Assembly: GCA_028622995.1 (NCBI GenBank)
Contig: JAJQJQ010000007.1
Coordinates: forward strand, 1,054,001 to 1,118,000
Origin: Panagrolaimus kolymaensis
Taxonomy: Eukaryota; Nematoda; Chromadorea; Rhabditida; Panagrolaimidae
Direction: 5' to 3'
Length of the DNA stretch: 64,000 nt
Shown here: positions 1 through 14,000 of the stretch, one piece after another
Numbering within the stretch: the stretch's first letter is position 1
Layout of the letters: the number at the start of each line of letters is the position of its first letter
Notes under the pieces: generated by a model
Databases searched by the model: none
Told to the model about the DNA's origin: nothing
Seen by the model: only the letters and a program-made list of their open reading frames with translations
Position numbers and translations under genes: made by a program

Positions 1-2053
1 CCGTCATTGAAATACATCTTACTTTTTTAGTTTTTTATTAAAGAAAATGGAGAAAAAAAGGAAACAAAAAACTTTTGTTGCGCGTTTTCATATGTATTTT
101 TGTCCATAAAAAATGGAAGGAAGCAACAAAAAAAAAGAAGTAAGTCGTCGGTGGAGATAAAAGACATACAAAGTTTTTACAAGATTTATGGATTGCTTTT
201 TAAGATTTAAAGAAAATGTAGAGAATGAAAATGCTAAATGCCGTTTATTGAGTTGCCTTTTTTAATATCACCCATGAGAGACAAGAAAAATATACAAATG
301 CATAGATAGTCGCATTGTTGAGTTTATCTAAATTTTTTTATTATTTCTTAGATTTCTTGGCTGTTTTTTTTAAATAACAAAAAATTTTATAGTTACAAAA
401 AAATTTACCTAAACAATTTTTGTCCGTAAAAATTTCATAACTACTTGAATTCAAAAATTTGGAAAATGTTCAGCATTCCATTGCTCTCACGAAGTAACAA
501 TGGATTTCACAAAGAAATTAATTTAATCCTTTTTTTATAAAAAAATTTTTAAAGATTGTCAAAAAATAAATTTATACATAGCTGATTATTTTCCCGCTTT
601 TTTTCTTCAGCATCTTCATTCTTTATCCGTAGAATTTTATCGCTGCCATCAATAAAATGTGTTTTGGTTTCATTTTTTACCATCAACGATGGATGCATTT
701 ATCTTTGTGCTTTTAACTTTTCAATCTATATTGAATTCAGTGATTCCATTGTCTCCTTTTTTTGTTTTCTGTGAACATTTTTATTATTAGTTTATCTGAA
801 TTTTTCTTTCTTTTTTGCTTTTCTTTTTTTTATTGAAATAAAGCTGATTATTATGACTAACAAGCAGCATGGTGAAAGAAAAGAAGACAGAAAAATAAGG
901 GAAAAAGCATGTTTGTTGATTTTAACATTGTAAAATTGCGGTGGGGCGCAAGCAGTAAATTACGCAATTTTTGCAGGAATCACAAACTTGAACAAAATAA
1001 AAGAAAATTTATTTTAAAAATGAACTTGAAATCGCTACTTCGTGAAATGTCTTTAAACGAGAAATTCCAACAATAAAGCATATTTTAGTAAAATCAAGAT
1101 CAACCAGTACTCAAGCACTTTACAGTATCCATTTTAGAAATTGGAAATTGCTCTTAGCAGAAATTTCTTCAAAAATGTCTATCACCACCGCCTTAATAAT
1201 CAATTCCAGACTCGCCTTTACAAAAGTCAAAATTTCAACAAAAAAAGTGTCATGCTTTTCCTTTTTTTGCTTTAGAATTATTTGAAACTTTTTTTATGTA
1301 TTTTTATTTAGACTCATAAAAAGGTGTAATCCAAACTTTTGGATATTTTTATGATTTTGCTATTATACATGCTGGAAAAAATAATAAAATAAAAGAATTC
1401 TTTTTCACACCCATTTTTTTTAAAGACAACTCCCAAATTTTTACCAAAAAAAGTTTGAATACCGAAAAATAAAATAAACTTTTTGATTCAAAAGGCGGGG
1501 TTCTTTGAAAATGTGATTAACCTGAATGATAATTTGTAATTCATATTCCAGCTTCAATCAACAATAGCTGTTGAAATGCTATCTTTATTTTTTAATAATG
1601 GGTTGTTGCAAAAGATGGATAGCCTCTTTGTTACAATTATGTTTTTTCTTTTCTTAGCCATCAAATTTATGTTTAAAAAGTTGCAAAAAAAATCATTATG
1701 ACTTCTTTGTCTCCAAGCTTGAAGTCTGCAATCATTTTTCTCACGAAGTCTCTCAGCATTGTCGATATTTTTTGTTCCTTAAAATTGATTTTGTTAATTT
1801 AATTCTTTCTTCTAAGCTTTGTTTATTTTTTCAATTACACTTTAATCAAAATCTTTGTTTCTTTTTATTTAAATATTTTTATTAAAAAATTAGATATTTC
1901 TGCGCAGAACTTTATGGTTTAATTTTTGATTTCAAAATAATACATTTTTTTAAATATTTCAGATTTGAGTCAATATTTTTATCATATCCAAAAAATTTTT
2001 TATTTTCATTATTATCAATAAAAAATTATCCCTCTTCTGAATGATAACTTGAA
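1..2053. other. intergenic, no gene seen
   Basis: AT-rich sequence with many A and T runs and no convincing coding exon on either strand. No tRNA or repeat array was recognised. Near the right edge a T-rich acceptor-like AG (1961-1962) lies about 90 bases before the start codon of the next gene and may be its trans-splice site. Confidence 0.6.
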
Positions 2054-5000
2054 ATGGAAGAAGATATTTGGTCTTTGATGAGACATGATCGAAGGCGACA
2101 AATTAAATATCTTGTAATTATAGCAGTTGTTATTTTATTAATTCTTATTGTTATTGGTGTTGTCCTTGCAATAGTTCTTAATGCAAAACATGATTCGCGT
2201 GAGTATTATTTACTTTATTAATTTACTAGGAATTATTTATTTCTGTGTTATTTAGCCTCAGAAACACCCGCAACAACTTCATCTCCACCCAATGTTGAAT
2301 TAAATCTTATGATAAGTCTTTGCATGGGAATACCAACTCCACCGCCAAGGTATAAAAGAGGTGTTTATGCTGAAAATGAAACATCGGTAAAAAAATTTGT
2401 TTTGGAGTTGTGTGTATGATTTTTAAATTTTTTTAGGAAAGTCAAATATTGGAAGGAGTAATAAAAAACTTAAAGCAAGATCTCGACGATGGCTTATTAA
2501 GTATCCAATTTGAGCCATACATTAATAAATATCTTAATTCCACGGAGCCATATTATTCGTTCAATACAGTTATGGATGAAATCACGAAATTATCAAATTC
2601 GCAAATACCTATAAATGGTAATCCCAATCAAACAAAGTAAAATTCTTTTTTCATTTTATTTTTTAACCTAATTAAAATCTTTTTTTAGCAACATTGAAAA
2701 AATTGCTAATGAACTTTTAAATACAAGGAAGAAAAGAGATACTACTTTTAGCGGCCCTAAAACCTTATTTCATTTTGCACCTTCAAAAAATTTGTATTCG
2801 TAAGCTTTTTTCAGCATCAAAAAAAATTTATATTCGCAATAAGAATTTTTAGATCTGAAGAAGCTATGCAAGAAGATATAAAAAATGCAGGGAAAATTAT
2901 GGAAAAATTAGCCAATATTGGACAAGAAATTACCGTTATTGGATTGGATTTAAATGAAGATGAAATAGATTGGTATGGAATGGAAAAAAATTTAACAAAA
3001 TTATTTAAAGAAAGCCATATTATTGAAAAATTAACGGAAATAATAAGTAAGAATTTTGAGTAAAAAAATGTTTTAAAAAAAGTATGTTTTAGATAAAACT
3101 TTAACATTGCTTCATCGTACGACGACGAAAGCAACAACTAAAGTAACGTCAACGTTGACAACGACCCAAAAACCACCTACAACAACTAGCCGTCCTATGG
3201 TTACAACAATTCATACAACAAGCACAGTCAAGCCATCGACAACCACTAAGCACCAGGAATCAACAGAGACTGAAGGAACGGGCAATTCTAAACCCACAAC
3301 TGTTAAGCCATTGACCACTGAAGAATCTACAGCGACGCAACCAATTACAACAAGTCATTCAAAAGTTACTGCAACAGGAAAAATTACAACAACTAAGCCG
3401 CTGACTACTAAACCCGAGGAATCAACAGAAACACAAGGAACTATTTTTTCCAAAGCCTCAACTGAAAAAGGAACAACGGATAAAATTCATACAACGAAAT
3501 CGCATGAAGAAACGGAAACACAAAGGACAAGTCATTCAAAAGCTTCAAGCCAAACAAATGCGCCTACCACAAAAACACATGAATTAACAGAGACTCAAGA
3601 ATATATCACGAGCGAATTAAAAGTCTCAACCGAAAAAGGAACAACTTTCAAACCATTGACCACTAAGGAATCTACAGAGATACATTCCATTGCAACAAGC
3701 AATCCCCAAACTACATCCACAGAAAAAATTACAACACCGTTAACCACTAAATCGCAGGAATCAACTGAAACCCAAGGAACTATTTATTCCAAAGCTTCAA
3801 CTGAAAAAGTTACAACGAGTAAGCCAACTCTAACAACAAAATCACAAGAGTCAACAGAAACTCCAGAATATTTTACAAGCCAATCCATAGCCTCGACGAC
3901 AGAAAAATCAACAACAAAAGGAACTCCGTTAACAAACATTTCGTCTGAAACACCAACAACACCATCCCCAATCACTTTGCCTCCACAAAATAATAAATCA
4001 ACAACATGGATGGTTACTGAAACTGAAAGCATTTTTACCACTCAAACAGAATTATCGAGTGAAAATACAGCAACCATAAAACAATTCACGGCAACAGAAA
4101 TGACTCCAATTAATATTAAAACTACAAATGAAAATATAAACACATCACCAAATCCAACAATGTTAACCATGACGGGAGAAACAAATGATGCAACAACGAC
4201 AGGTTCATCGCCAATGAATACAGAAGAAATGACCAAAACATCAAAGGTTAATACAAATCCAACAACAACTTCACCATTAACAACAACAATACATGGAGTT
4301 ACAAATGAGGGAGTTTCGATTTCATCGACAAAAAGAAATTCAGAATTTCCCGTACAAACTACTTTTGAATCATCGAAAGGAACCGAAATGCCTAATACAA
4401 TTAAAACCCTATCAACATCCTCGCGAGCCATCATGACTACCGAAACATTCACGGAAACACCTGAAGCTAGCAAAACAACAGAAATTACAAAGCCAACTGA
4501 AGAAGAAACAACTAGTGAAGCTCCAGAAACTACTAACCTTCCAATTACCAGATTCACAGCTCAAAGCATTCAATCTTTAAAAACAACCAAAGAAGATACA
4601 TTGAAAACTTCGAGCACAACAGAAAATTTAAATACTCCATTGCCAACTGAAACGTCTTCCGAATCTTCGACGATAACAAGAACAAATCCTGAAGCAATTA
4701 CCAAAGTTTCATCATCAACAAACAAACCAATAACAGGCTTGACTAATGAAATGACTTCTGAATCTTCCGCAGTGACAGGTATAACAAATGAAGTCATAAC
4801 TTCATCATCGCAAGCTACAGATAAAACAAATACTGCTTTTACAACTAAAATAATTTCTGAAGCTTCAACGACTGTAAACACCGATAATGGAGTTACAGCC
4901 GAAAATTTTTCATCAACAAATAATCCAACCACTGAATTTACTAAAAAGATGACTTCTCAACATTCGCTTGCCACTGGAATTACAAATGAAGCCACAACTC

Positions 5001-8000
5001 AATCATTGTTTATTACCGATATTCAAACTTCACCTTTTTCGGAACAAGAAGCTTCAAAAACGACTAACAGCGGCATAACCACTGAATCTGCAACTAAAAT
5101 TACACCATCAACAAATAATCCAATTACTGAAATTAATACAAAGATGTCTTCTGAATATTCGAAAGCCACTGTGACGACAAATCAGCCCTCAACTAAATCG
5201 TCAACTATTACACCAGCCACAACAGAATCATCAATTATTATTACTAATCCAACAACCGTTTTTGTAACTGAAATATCTCCCGAAACTTCTACAATTAAAA
5301 TTACATCCCCTGAAGCAACGAATGGAATTTTATCATCCACAAAAATTTCACCTACGGATATTAATACTGAAATAACTTCTGAATCTCTATTTTCTGCTGG
5401 TACAACAAATGAAGGCATAGCTAAATTTTCAACAGTTACTAACATTCCAATAACTGCTTTTTCAACCGAAATAACTTCAAAAGTTTTCACAGTATCGCCG
5501 ACACAAACTGCAACGATTGAACCATTCACTAACATTCCCCCATCAGAGAGGTCTAGTAAAGAGATGATTTCTGAATCTACGACAATCGGGATAACAACAA
5601 ATGAAATTACAACTTCAACAACAGCCAAAACTAGCCAAACAGATTTTTTTACTACCAAAATAGCTTCAGAAACATCTGAAATTAGTGAACATAGCAGCGT
5701 AGAAACGACCGAATTGTTTTCCTTCACCAATAATCCAACCACTGATATTATTAAAGAAATAACTTCTCAAACTCCTGGAGCCACTGGAATAACAAATGAA
5801 GGATCAATTCCATCCTCAGCATTAACTTCAAAACCAACATATGAATTTTCAACTGAAATAAATTCATTTCGCACAAGTGAAGCTACAACTGAAATTCCAT
5901 TATTCACAAAATTTTCAACAACAGAGGTTAGTGGTGCAACAAAATTAGCTACGACTGAATCAGCAACTATTTCTCCACTCTCACAGGCCTCTTCAACGAA
6001 TAATCCTACAACTGGATTTGGTACTGAAATAACTAATGAATTTTCCTCTTATAATGGCAGTACAAATGAAGCAACATCTGAGCCATCAACAATAACACAA
6101 AAAACAATGAGTGGCATTTCAACAGAAATAAATTCAAAAGCTTCTAGCTCAAGCATTGGAACAACGAATGAAATTCCATTCTCTTCAAATTATAAAACAA
6201 CAGATGAATCTTCAACTATGGCGGAGACAACGATTGAATCAACAACAAAACCCTCGATTATTACAGCTAGCACCTCAACATTTTTTACCACTGAAACAAC
6301 TTCTGAAATTCCTTCAATAATTGGGACAAGCAATGAAGTTACGAGTGAAAGCTCAACAAATTTCCCATCAACGAAAATTAGCACTGAAGCAACTTCCAAA
6401 TCTTCAAGTGAAATTTCCACATCATCGCAAAATACAGACACTATGAGCGAGAAAACAATAAAAATGTCATCATCAACGAGCGAACCAACAATGGAATCAA
6501 GCACCTTAATGTCCTCTGAATCTTCAATAGAAATAAGCTCAACAAAAGAAGTCGTAATCGGATCTTCAACGGTTACTGTAAATCCAACAAATTCCATTTC
6601 CACTGAAATAAATTCAGAAACATCCGTCATAATCACTGAAGGGATGACAGAAATTTCAACTTCCATGTCAAAAAATGGATTAATAACGGAAACGCCTTCT
6701 GAATTTCCAACATCAGCAAGTACAACAAATCAACCCATAACGGAGTTATCTACCGTTATTTCTTCTATCCCTACAGCCATTTCATCAAGTGAAATGCCTA
6801 ATAAAGCTTCAACAATAACAGCAAAACAAACTGCAACAACGCCTGAAATTTCATTATCGTCTCCAATAAATAGGATGAGTACAGAAATGTCAAACGAATT
6901 TTCTACTACGACTGAAACACAACCCCCCACTGAAATTACTACGAATACCGCTGACACAATAAAATCCACTGAAATTAATTCTAAATCTTCTGTTGTAAGT
7001 GAAATAACAAATGAAGCCACTTCTCAAACAATAGTCATTACAGCCAATCCAACAACAGCTTCAACCCCGGAAATAACCCTTGAAGCTTCTACAATAACAA
7101 CAACAACCACTGAAGCAAAGATTGAAACTTCATCATCCACAAGCTATCAAACAATGGGGTTTAGTACAGAATCGTCCTCTGAATTTCCAGCTGTTACAAC
7201 AAATGCAGCCATAACTGAATCATCTTCAATTTCTTCTAGCACAATTAATTCTATTTCAAGTAAAGAAACTTCTGAAGTTACAAATTTTGGGACAAGCGGT
7301 CTAACAACAAATGAAATTTCGCCGTCATCCATTTATCAAACCACTGGATTTAGTAGCGAAAAGACATCTTTATCATCCACAATTACACCTATTCCAAATA
7401 CCATAATTTCAACCCAAATTTCATCGGAAATTACAACAATCAGTGATACGAGCTCTGAATCAATTACAGAAAGTTCAACAACTTCAAGTTATCCAACAAG
7501 AATGTTGAATACTGAAACGACTAATAAATTTTCGACTATCGATGATACAACAAACGAAGGCACCGCTGAATTTATTACAAATACAGCTAGCGCTATAAAT
7601 GTAATGTCCACTGAAGCATCTTCTGCAACATCAGCAATAACTCATTCAAGCTATAAATCAACAAATGAACCTTCATTCTCCACGGCCATTCCAACGACCG
7701 AATTAACAACAGAATTTTCATCTGATTCTTCCACAATTATTGGTTCAAATAGTGAAGCGACGAGTGGGATTTCTACACCGAGTATTAATCCAACAACGGA
7801 GTTTAGTGGTGAGGAGACAACTTTATCTAAAACACTTACAACCAATGAAGCCATAACAGATTCTTCAATTAATACCGCTAGCTCAACAATTGATTTTTCA
7901 ACTGAAGCAACTCCTAAAGCTTCAACACTAATTTTTACGATCTCTGAAGCAACTATTGAAAATCCAACACCAACAAGTTTTTCAACAACAAAGGAAAATA

Positions 8001-11000
8001 CAGAAGATACATCCGAATCAACAACTGTTAAAGGCACAAATAATGAAATAACAACTGAACAACCAACAATAACTTCGAGTGAAACAATTTTATTTTCTAC
8101 TGAAACAACTTTGGAAACATCAACAATTACAGGCACAAATAATGAAAAAACAACTATCTTTCAATCGACTCTAAGCTCGCAAACAAAGGAATTTAGCACA
8201 GAAATTAGCATAACGAATGAACCTACAATTCAATCATCCACAATTATTGATAGTTCAACGAATGCATTTTCTACGGAATCAACTTTTGAAACTGCTGGCA
8301 TAAGCAGTGAAAAAACGAGCAAAACTTCGTTATCGACGAATTATCCAACGACGAAAATTAACGATGAAAATACTTCTGAATTATCAACAGTCACAGGAAC
8401 AACAAGCGAAGCTATCCCCGAATCATCCAGAATTACTGATATTCCAACAATTGCGTTTTCAACAGAGATTGAACCATCCACATTTATTGGCACCAGCCTT
8501 GAATCGCTAACTGAACTTCCAACATCTACAATTAATCCAATAACAAATGAATTTTCGACAATTGGTGGTACAACAAATGAAGCCACATCTGAATCAATTA
8601 CAGCTAATCCTCAAAGTTCATTCTCAACCGAAACAATTTCACCAATGTCAACCATAAATGTTACAAGCAGTAAAGCCACGACCGAAATTCAATCTTCATC
8701 AAGCTCACCATTAACTTCAGTATCTTTGACAGAAGTGACAAATAAAGATACAACGGAATCATCGACAATCACCTCTAGTGAAACAAAAATATTTCCAACC
8801 GAACTATCATCTGAAGCTTCAACAAATACCAAAATAATTAGCACTAAAATGACGACTAGTGAAACTGTTTCTCCAAGTAGCAAACCAACCACTGGATTGA
8901 GCACTGAAATGAGTTCTGAATCATCAACAGTTAATGAAGCAACCAATGAAGTCACAAATGAAACTCCATCATTTACATATGCCCCATCTACAACAATTTT
9001 TCCCACCGCAAAAATTTTTCAATCTTCAACAAATTTTGATACAAGCGCAGAAACAACAGGTAAGTCTTCGTCATCCATACCCATTTCAATAACAAGCTTT
9101 AGTAAAACTTCAGAATTTGTAACAATAGGAGATGGGACCACTAACAAAGCAACACCCGAATCTTCCACAACTACCGATATTCCAACCACTGCATTTTTTT
9201 CGAGCGAAACGTCTTCTGATGCTTCAACAAATATTGTAATTTTATCTTCCACCAGCAGTCAAACAACGGAGTTTAGCACAGAAAAAATTTCTGAATCTCC
9301 AACTCTTACAAGCACAGAAAATGAATTCGTTTCTGATTCCTCAACATTTACAACAAGCTCAATAAATGACATTTCAACCGAAAAATTGTCTGAAACTATG
9401 ATCACTGATACCAGCACAGAAAAAACAAACAAAATTTCTTCAACCACAAATTATCCAACAACGAGATTTAATATTGAGATGAGTTCAGAAATGACTGACA
9501 AAACAAATGAAACAATAACTGAATCATCCACAACTATTGAAAGTTTAACAACAACTTTTCCAACTGAAATAATATTAGACACATCAACAAGTTTGGGTCG
9601 AAGTGATGCAACTTCAACAGAAATTCCTTATTCCACTATCATTAATACAATGAAAGTTAGCACTGAAAAAAATTCTGAAACTCCAACAATAGCGAGCACA
9701 ACAAATGGAGCTATTGAACTTTCAAGCTCAACAAATTATTTTTCTACCGAATTAAATTCGCACGCCTATGACACGAGAACGGAAGCATCCAGTGAATTAC
9801 CATCAACAAATTTCCCCACAACAAGTATACACAAAAGTTCTGAACTTTCAACTTCCTCTGGCGAAGCAGCCACAACTGATTCAACTACGAGTGAAACAAA
9901 TTCAACGCTTTCCACCAATATAAGCAGCCAAGCTACTCGCCATTCCCATGAAACCACCTCGGAAATTCCATCATCAACAAGCTATCCATCAACGGGTTTT
10001 AGCTCTAATATGATTTCTAAAACTTCTGATTTTCCAACAAGCAAAGCAATTATCCAAGCATCAACTAATAATCCATCAACGGAATTTACAACTGAGATGA
10101 CGCACGAATCATCAAATGGAAATGATGCAACAACTGAAATTTTTCCATCCACAATCTCTCCAACAACAAATATGGAGATGACTTCTGAATCTTTGGCTGA
10201 AACGAAAACAACAAATGAAGCCACATTTCAAACATCGACAATTACTCCCAGCGAAACGACAGCTTTTTCAAACGAAAAAACATCTCATTCTTCAAAGTTT
10301 ACTGACACAAGCTTTAGTGCAACAAGTGAAGTTCCATCATTATCTTCATCGAGTCAGATAAGCATGGAAACATTTCAAACCATTTCCACCGAAACAAATT
10401 CTCCAGCAATAGAATTTACCAGTGATAGCTCAACTTTAACTACTTCACAGGCAACGAAAGTATTTTCTTCACCTTCTGAAGAAATAACAACACCGCAAAA
10501 ATCAGAAATGACGAGTGGAAGTTCGATTATTACAACTCCACAAATCACGATTGAAATTTCTACACCTGAAACATCGAAGCCCACAATTCCTACAGTAACT
10601 GAATCATCGAGTGGAAGTACTATTGCATCCCAAGCCTCAACTGAATTTGAATTTAGTTCTGTAACACCGAAAGCAACAATTCCTGTAACAACTGAAATGG
10701 TCATTGAAAGCTCCAAAATTACTGAATCCACATCTGAATCACCTAGCACCACGACTCCTCGAACAACTGAAATAACTAGTGAAAGCTCAGAAATTACTTT
10801 GCCCCAAGCCTCGACTGAAAGCTCATCCAGTTTTGAAACATCAAAAACTTCACCTTCTGAAAAATCAGAAGCGACGAGTGAAGGTTCGGTTATACCAACT
10901 TTACCAACCACGCTTGAAGTTGAATTTACTTCCACATTTGAAACATCGAGAGCAATTTCTTCAAAAACAACTGAAATAACAAATGAAAGTTCAAAAATTA

Positions 11001-14000
11001 CAACACCACGAAATACAGCAAAAATTGGAAGCACTTCCACATCAGAGATATCATATGCTACAACTCTCATATCAACTGAAATACCGAGTGAAAGCTCAAC
11101 TATTATTAATTCGCGACAAACTACAAATGAATTCACTTTATCATCCGAAACATCCGATAGCACAATTCATTTTATCAAAGAAATGACAACTGAAAGTTTA
11201 AGCCTTACAACACAGCAAACTACAGTCGAAAATACGTTCCTTTCTTCATCTGAGTCTTCATTGAAACCAACACAGCTTACAACGGAAATTACTACCAAAC
11301 AGAGTTTAGTCATTTCTACTCCAATGGCTACTAGTGAAACTGAATTTACTTCCACATCTGAAGCATCAAAATTCACCACACAAATGAATCAAACATTTGA
11401 AAAATCAACGATAACGGGAATAACTACATCACAAGAGGGTTCAACATCCACTGTAAGTCCAACGAGTGAATTTACTACGGAAGAAATTTCTAAATCTTCA
11501 ACATTAACAGAAACAATAAATGAAGGTTCGACTCCATCGTCAACCATTACTGCTATCCCAACAACTTCTTTTCCGCTTGAAATATCTCCAGAAGCTTCAA
11601 CGATTAATGCAACAAGCACTGAAATAACGAGCGATATTACATCATCAAACAGCAAACAAACAACAGGTTTAAGCACAGAAATTATTTTTGGATCTTCAAC
11701 ATTCATATCAAAAACAAATGAAGCTACAACTGAAATCAATACCGATAGCCCAATAACAACTCCCATAATAGAAAGCTCAACCATTGCCGGTACAAACAAA
11801 GAAATGATGAGTACAATTTTATCATCTACAAATTATCCAACTAATGAAAATGTTTTTGAATCTTCATCATTTAGCAGCACAACAAATGAAGCCGTGACGG
11901 AGCCTTTTACGAATGTTGCAACAAATGGTTTTTCTACTGAACTAAATTCAGAATCTTCAACAATTAAAGGTACAAGCAATAAACCAACGACTGAAATTTC
12001 TTTCTCTACAAGCTATCCATCGACAAGGTTAAATAAAGAGACAACATCTGAAACATCAAAAATTATTTCAAATCCAACAAGCACTTTTACAAAAGAAATA
12101 ACCGGGGATGTCTCCACAATTTCCGCCCCGTCAACAAAAGAAAAAATTCCATTATCAACAAATTATCCAACAGCAGGGTTTAGTACAGAAATGAGTTCCG
12201 AATCTCCACCTAGTAAAACAACGGAAGCCGCATTTGAAACTTCCATCATTGCCACAAGCTCAACAAAAGCTTTTTCAACAGAAAAAAGCACAATAAATAT
12301 TGGCACAAGCACGGAAGCATTGAATGAAATTCTTTCATCCACAAATTATCCAACATCTGAATTTACAAATGAGATTACTTCAGAACCTTCAACCATTAAA
12401 GAAGGTACTAAACCAACATCAGAAATTTCCTCTTCTACAAGCTATCCTTCGACTGGGTTAAATAAAGAGACAAGTTTTGAAACTTCAACAATTCTTGGTA
12501 AAACAAACGAAGTTATAACAGAATCAACAAAAATTATTTCAAATCCAACAACAACTTTTACAAAAGAAATAACCAGTGATGCCTTTTCATCCACAGCAAC
12601 CAAGGAAACGACTGTAGTTCCATTATCAACAAATTATCCAACAGCAGAGTTTAGTACAGAAATGATTTCTGAATCTCTTACAATTAAAACAAGTGAAGCC
12701 GGAATTGAAACATCTACCATTGCCATAAGCTCAACTAAAGCTTTTTCAACAGAAATAAGCCCACTAAATGTTGGCACAAGCACGGAAGCAGCGCATGAAA
12801 TTCTTTCATCCACAAATTACCCAACATCTCAATTTACAAATGAGATGAATTTAGAATTTTCAACAGTTCCAAGTCCAACAAACGAAGCTCTAACTGAATC
12901 CTCGAAAATCACTTCGAGTGTAACAAAAGCATTTTCAAACCAAATAACTTCTGATGCATCATCACCCATTTTGGCAACAAATAAAATATCAAAAGAGCCA
13001 TCAACAATTGCTTCAAGTGGAATATATACATTTTCCACCAAACGGGCATCTGAAGCTTCAACTATTATTACTACACGACCAGAATCAATAAGTGAATCTC
13101 CATCATTTACAAAAATGACTTCTGAATTACCAACAACCACGAGTACATTAAATGAAATAACAACTGAAAGCCCAACGATTACGGAAAGCTTAACAGATGC
13201 ATTTTCTACTGAAATATCTTCAATAGCTTCAACCATTACTAACAAAATCCAAGAAGGAACAAACGAGTTTTCAACACCCACAAGCCTTTCACCAATTACT
13301 ACACAAGATATTTCTAAATTTCGAACTGAAAATGGCACAACAAATGGAGCTATAACACCATCATCAATGGCTACGGTAAGCTCAACGAATTTATTTCCCC
13401 CATCATTTTCTTCAGAAGCGAGTACAATTACAAGCGATAAAGTGACAAAAGAAATTTCATCATCCACAGGATATCCAACAACGGAATTTAATATAAAAAC
13501 AACTTTTGAAATTTCCACAATTATCGATGCAACAAACGAAGTTACGACAGAATCTTCAATTATCACTGTTAACCCCCCAATTACTTTTTCCACTGAAATA
13601 AACTCTGAAGCTCCAACAACGGTGAAGACAACCAATGAAATAGTGGCAGAAATTGCATCATCCGAAACAAATTCCATAACGGATCATATCACGGAAATGT
13701 CTTCACTATCTTACACGACTGAAACTAAAGAAACAACGCTTGAACCGTCCACTTTTACCAAAAGTTCAACAAATATCTTTTCCACACTAATACCTTCTGA
13801 AACTCCATCAACGATTAAAAAAATTAGTGAAGCAACTGAAGAAATTTCTTCACATTCTACAGCCTCAATGACTGAATTTACTAATGAGTTTTCGTATTCA
13901 ACAACTCTTGGATCTTCAAAACCAGATGGCAAAACAAATGAAGCAACGAATTATGCAACGACGGAAGGTTCCATCATTACTAAAAATCCTACAACAATTT

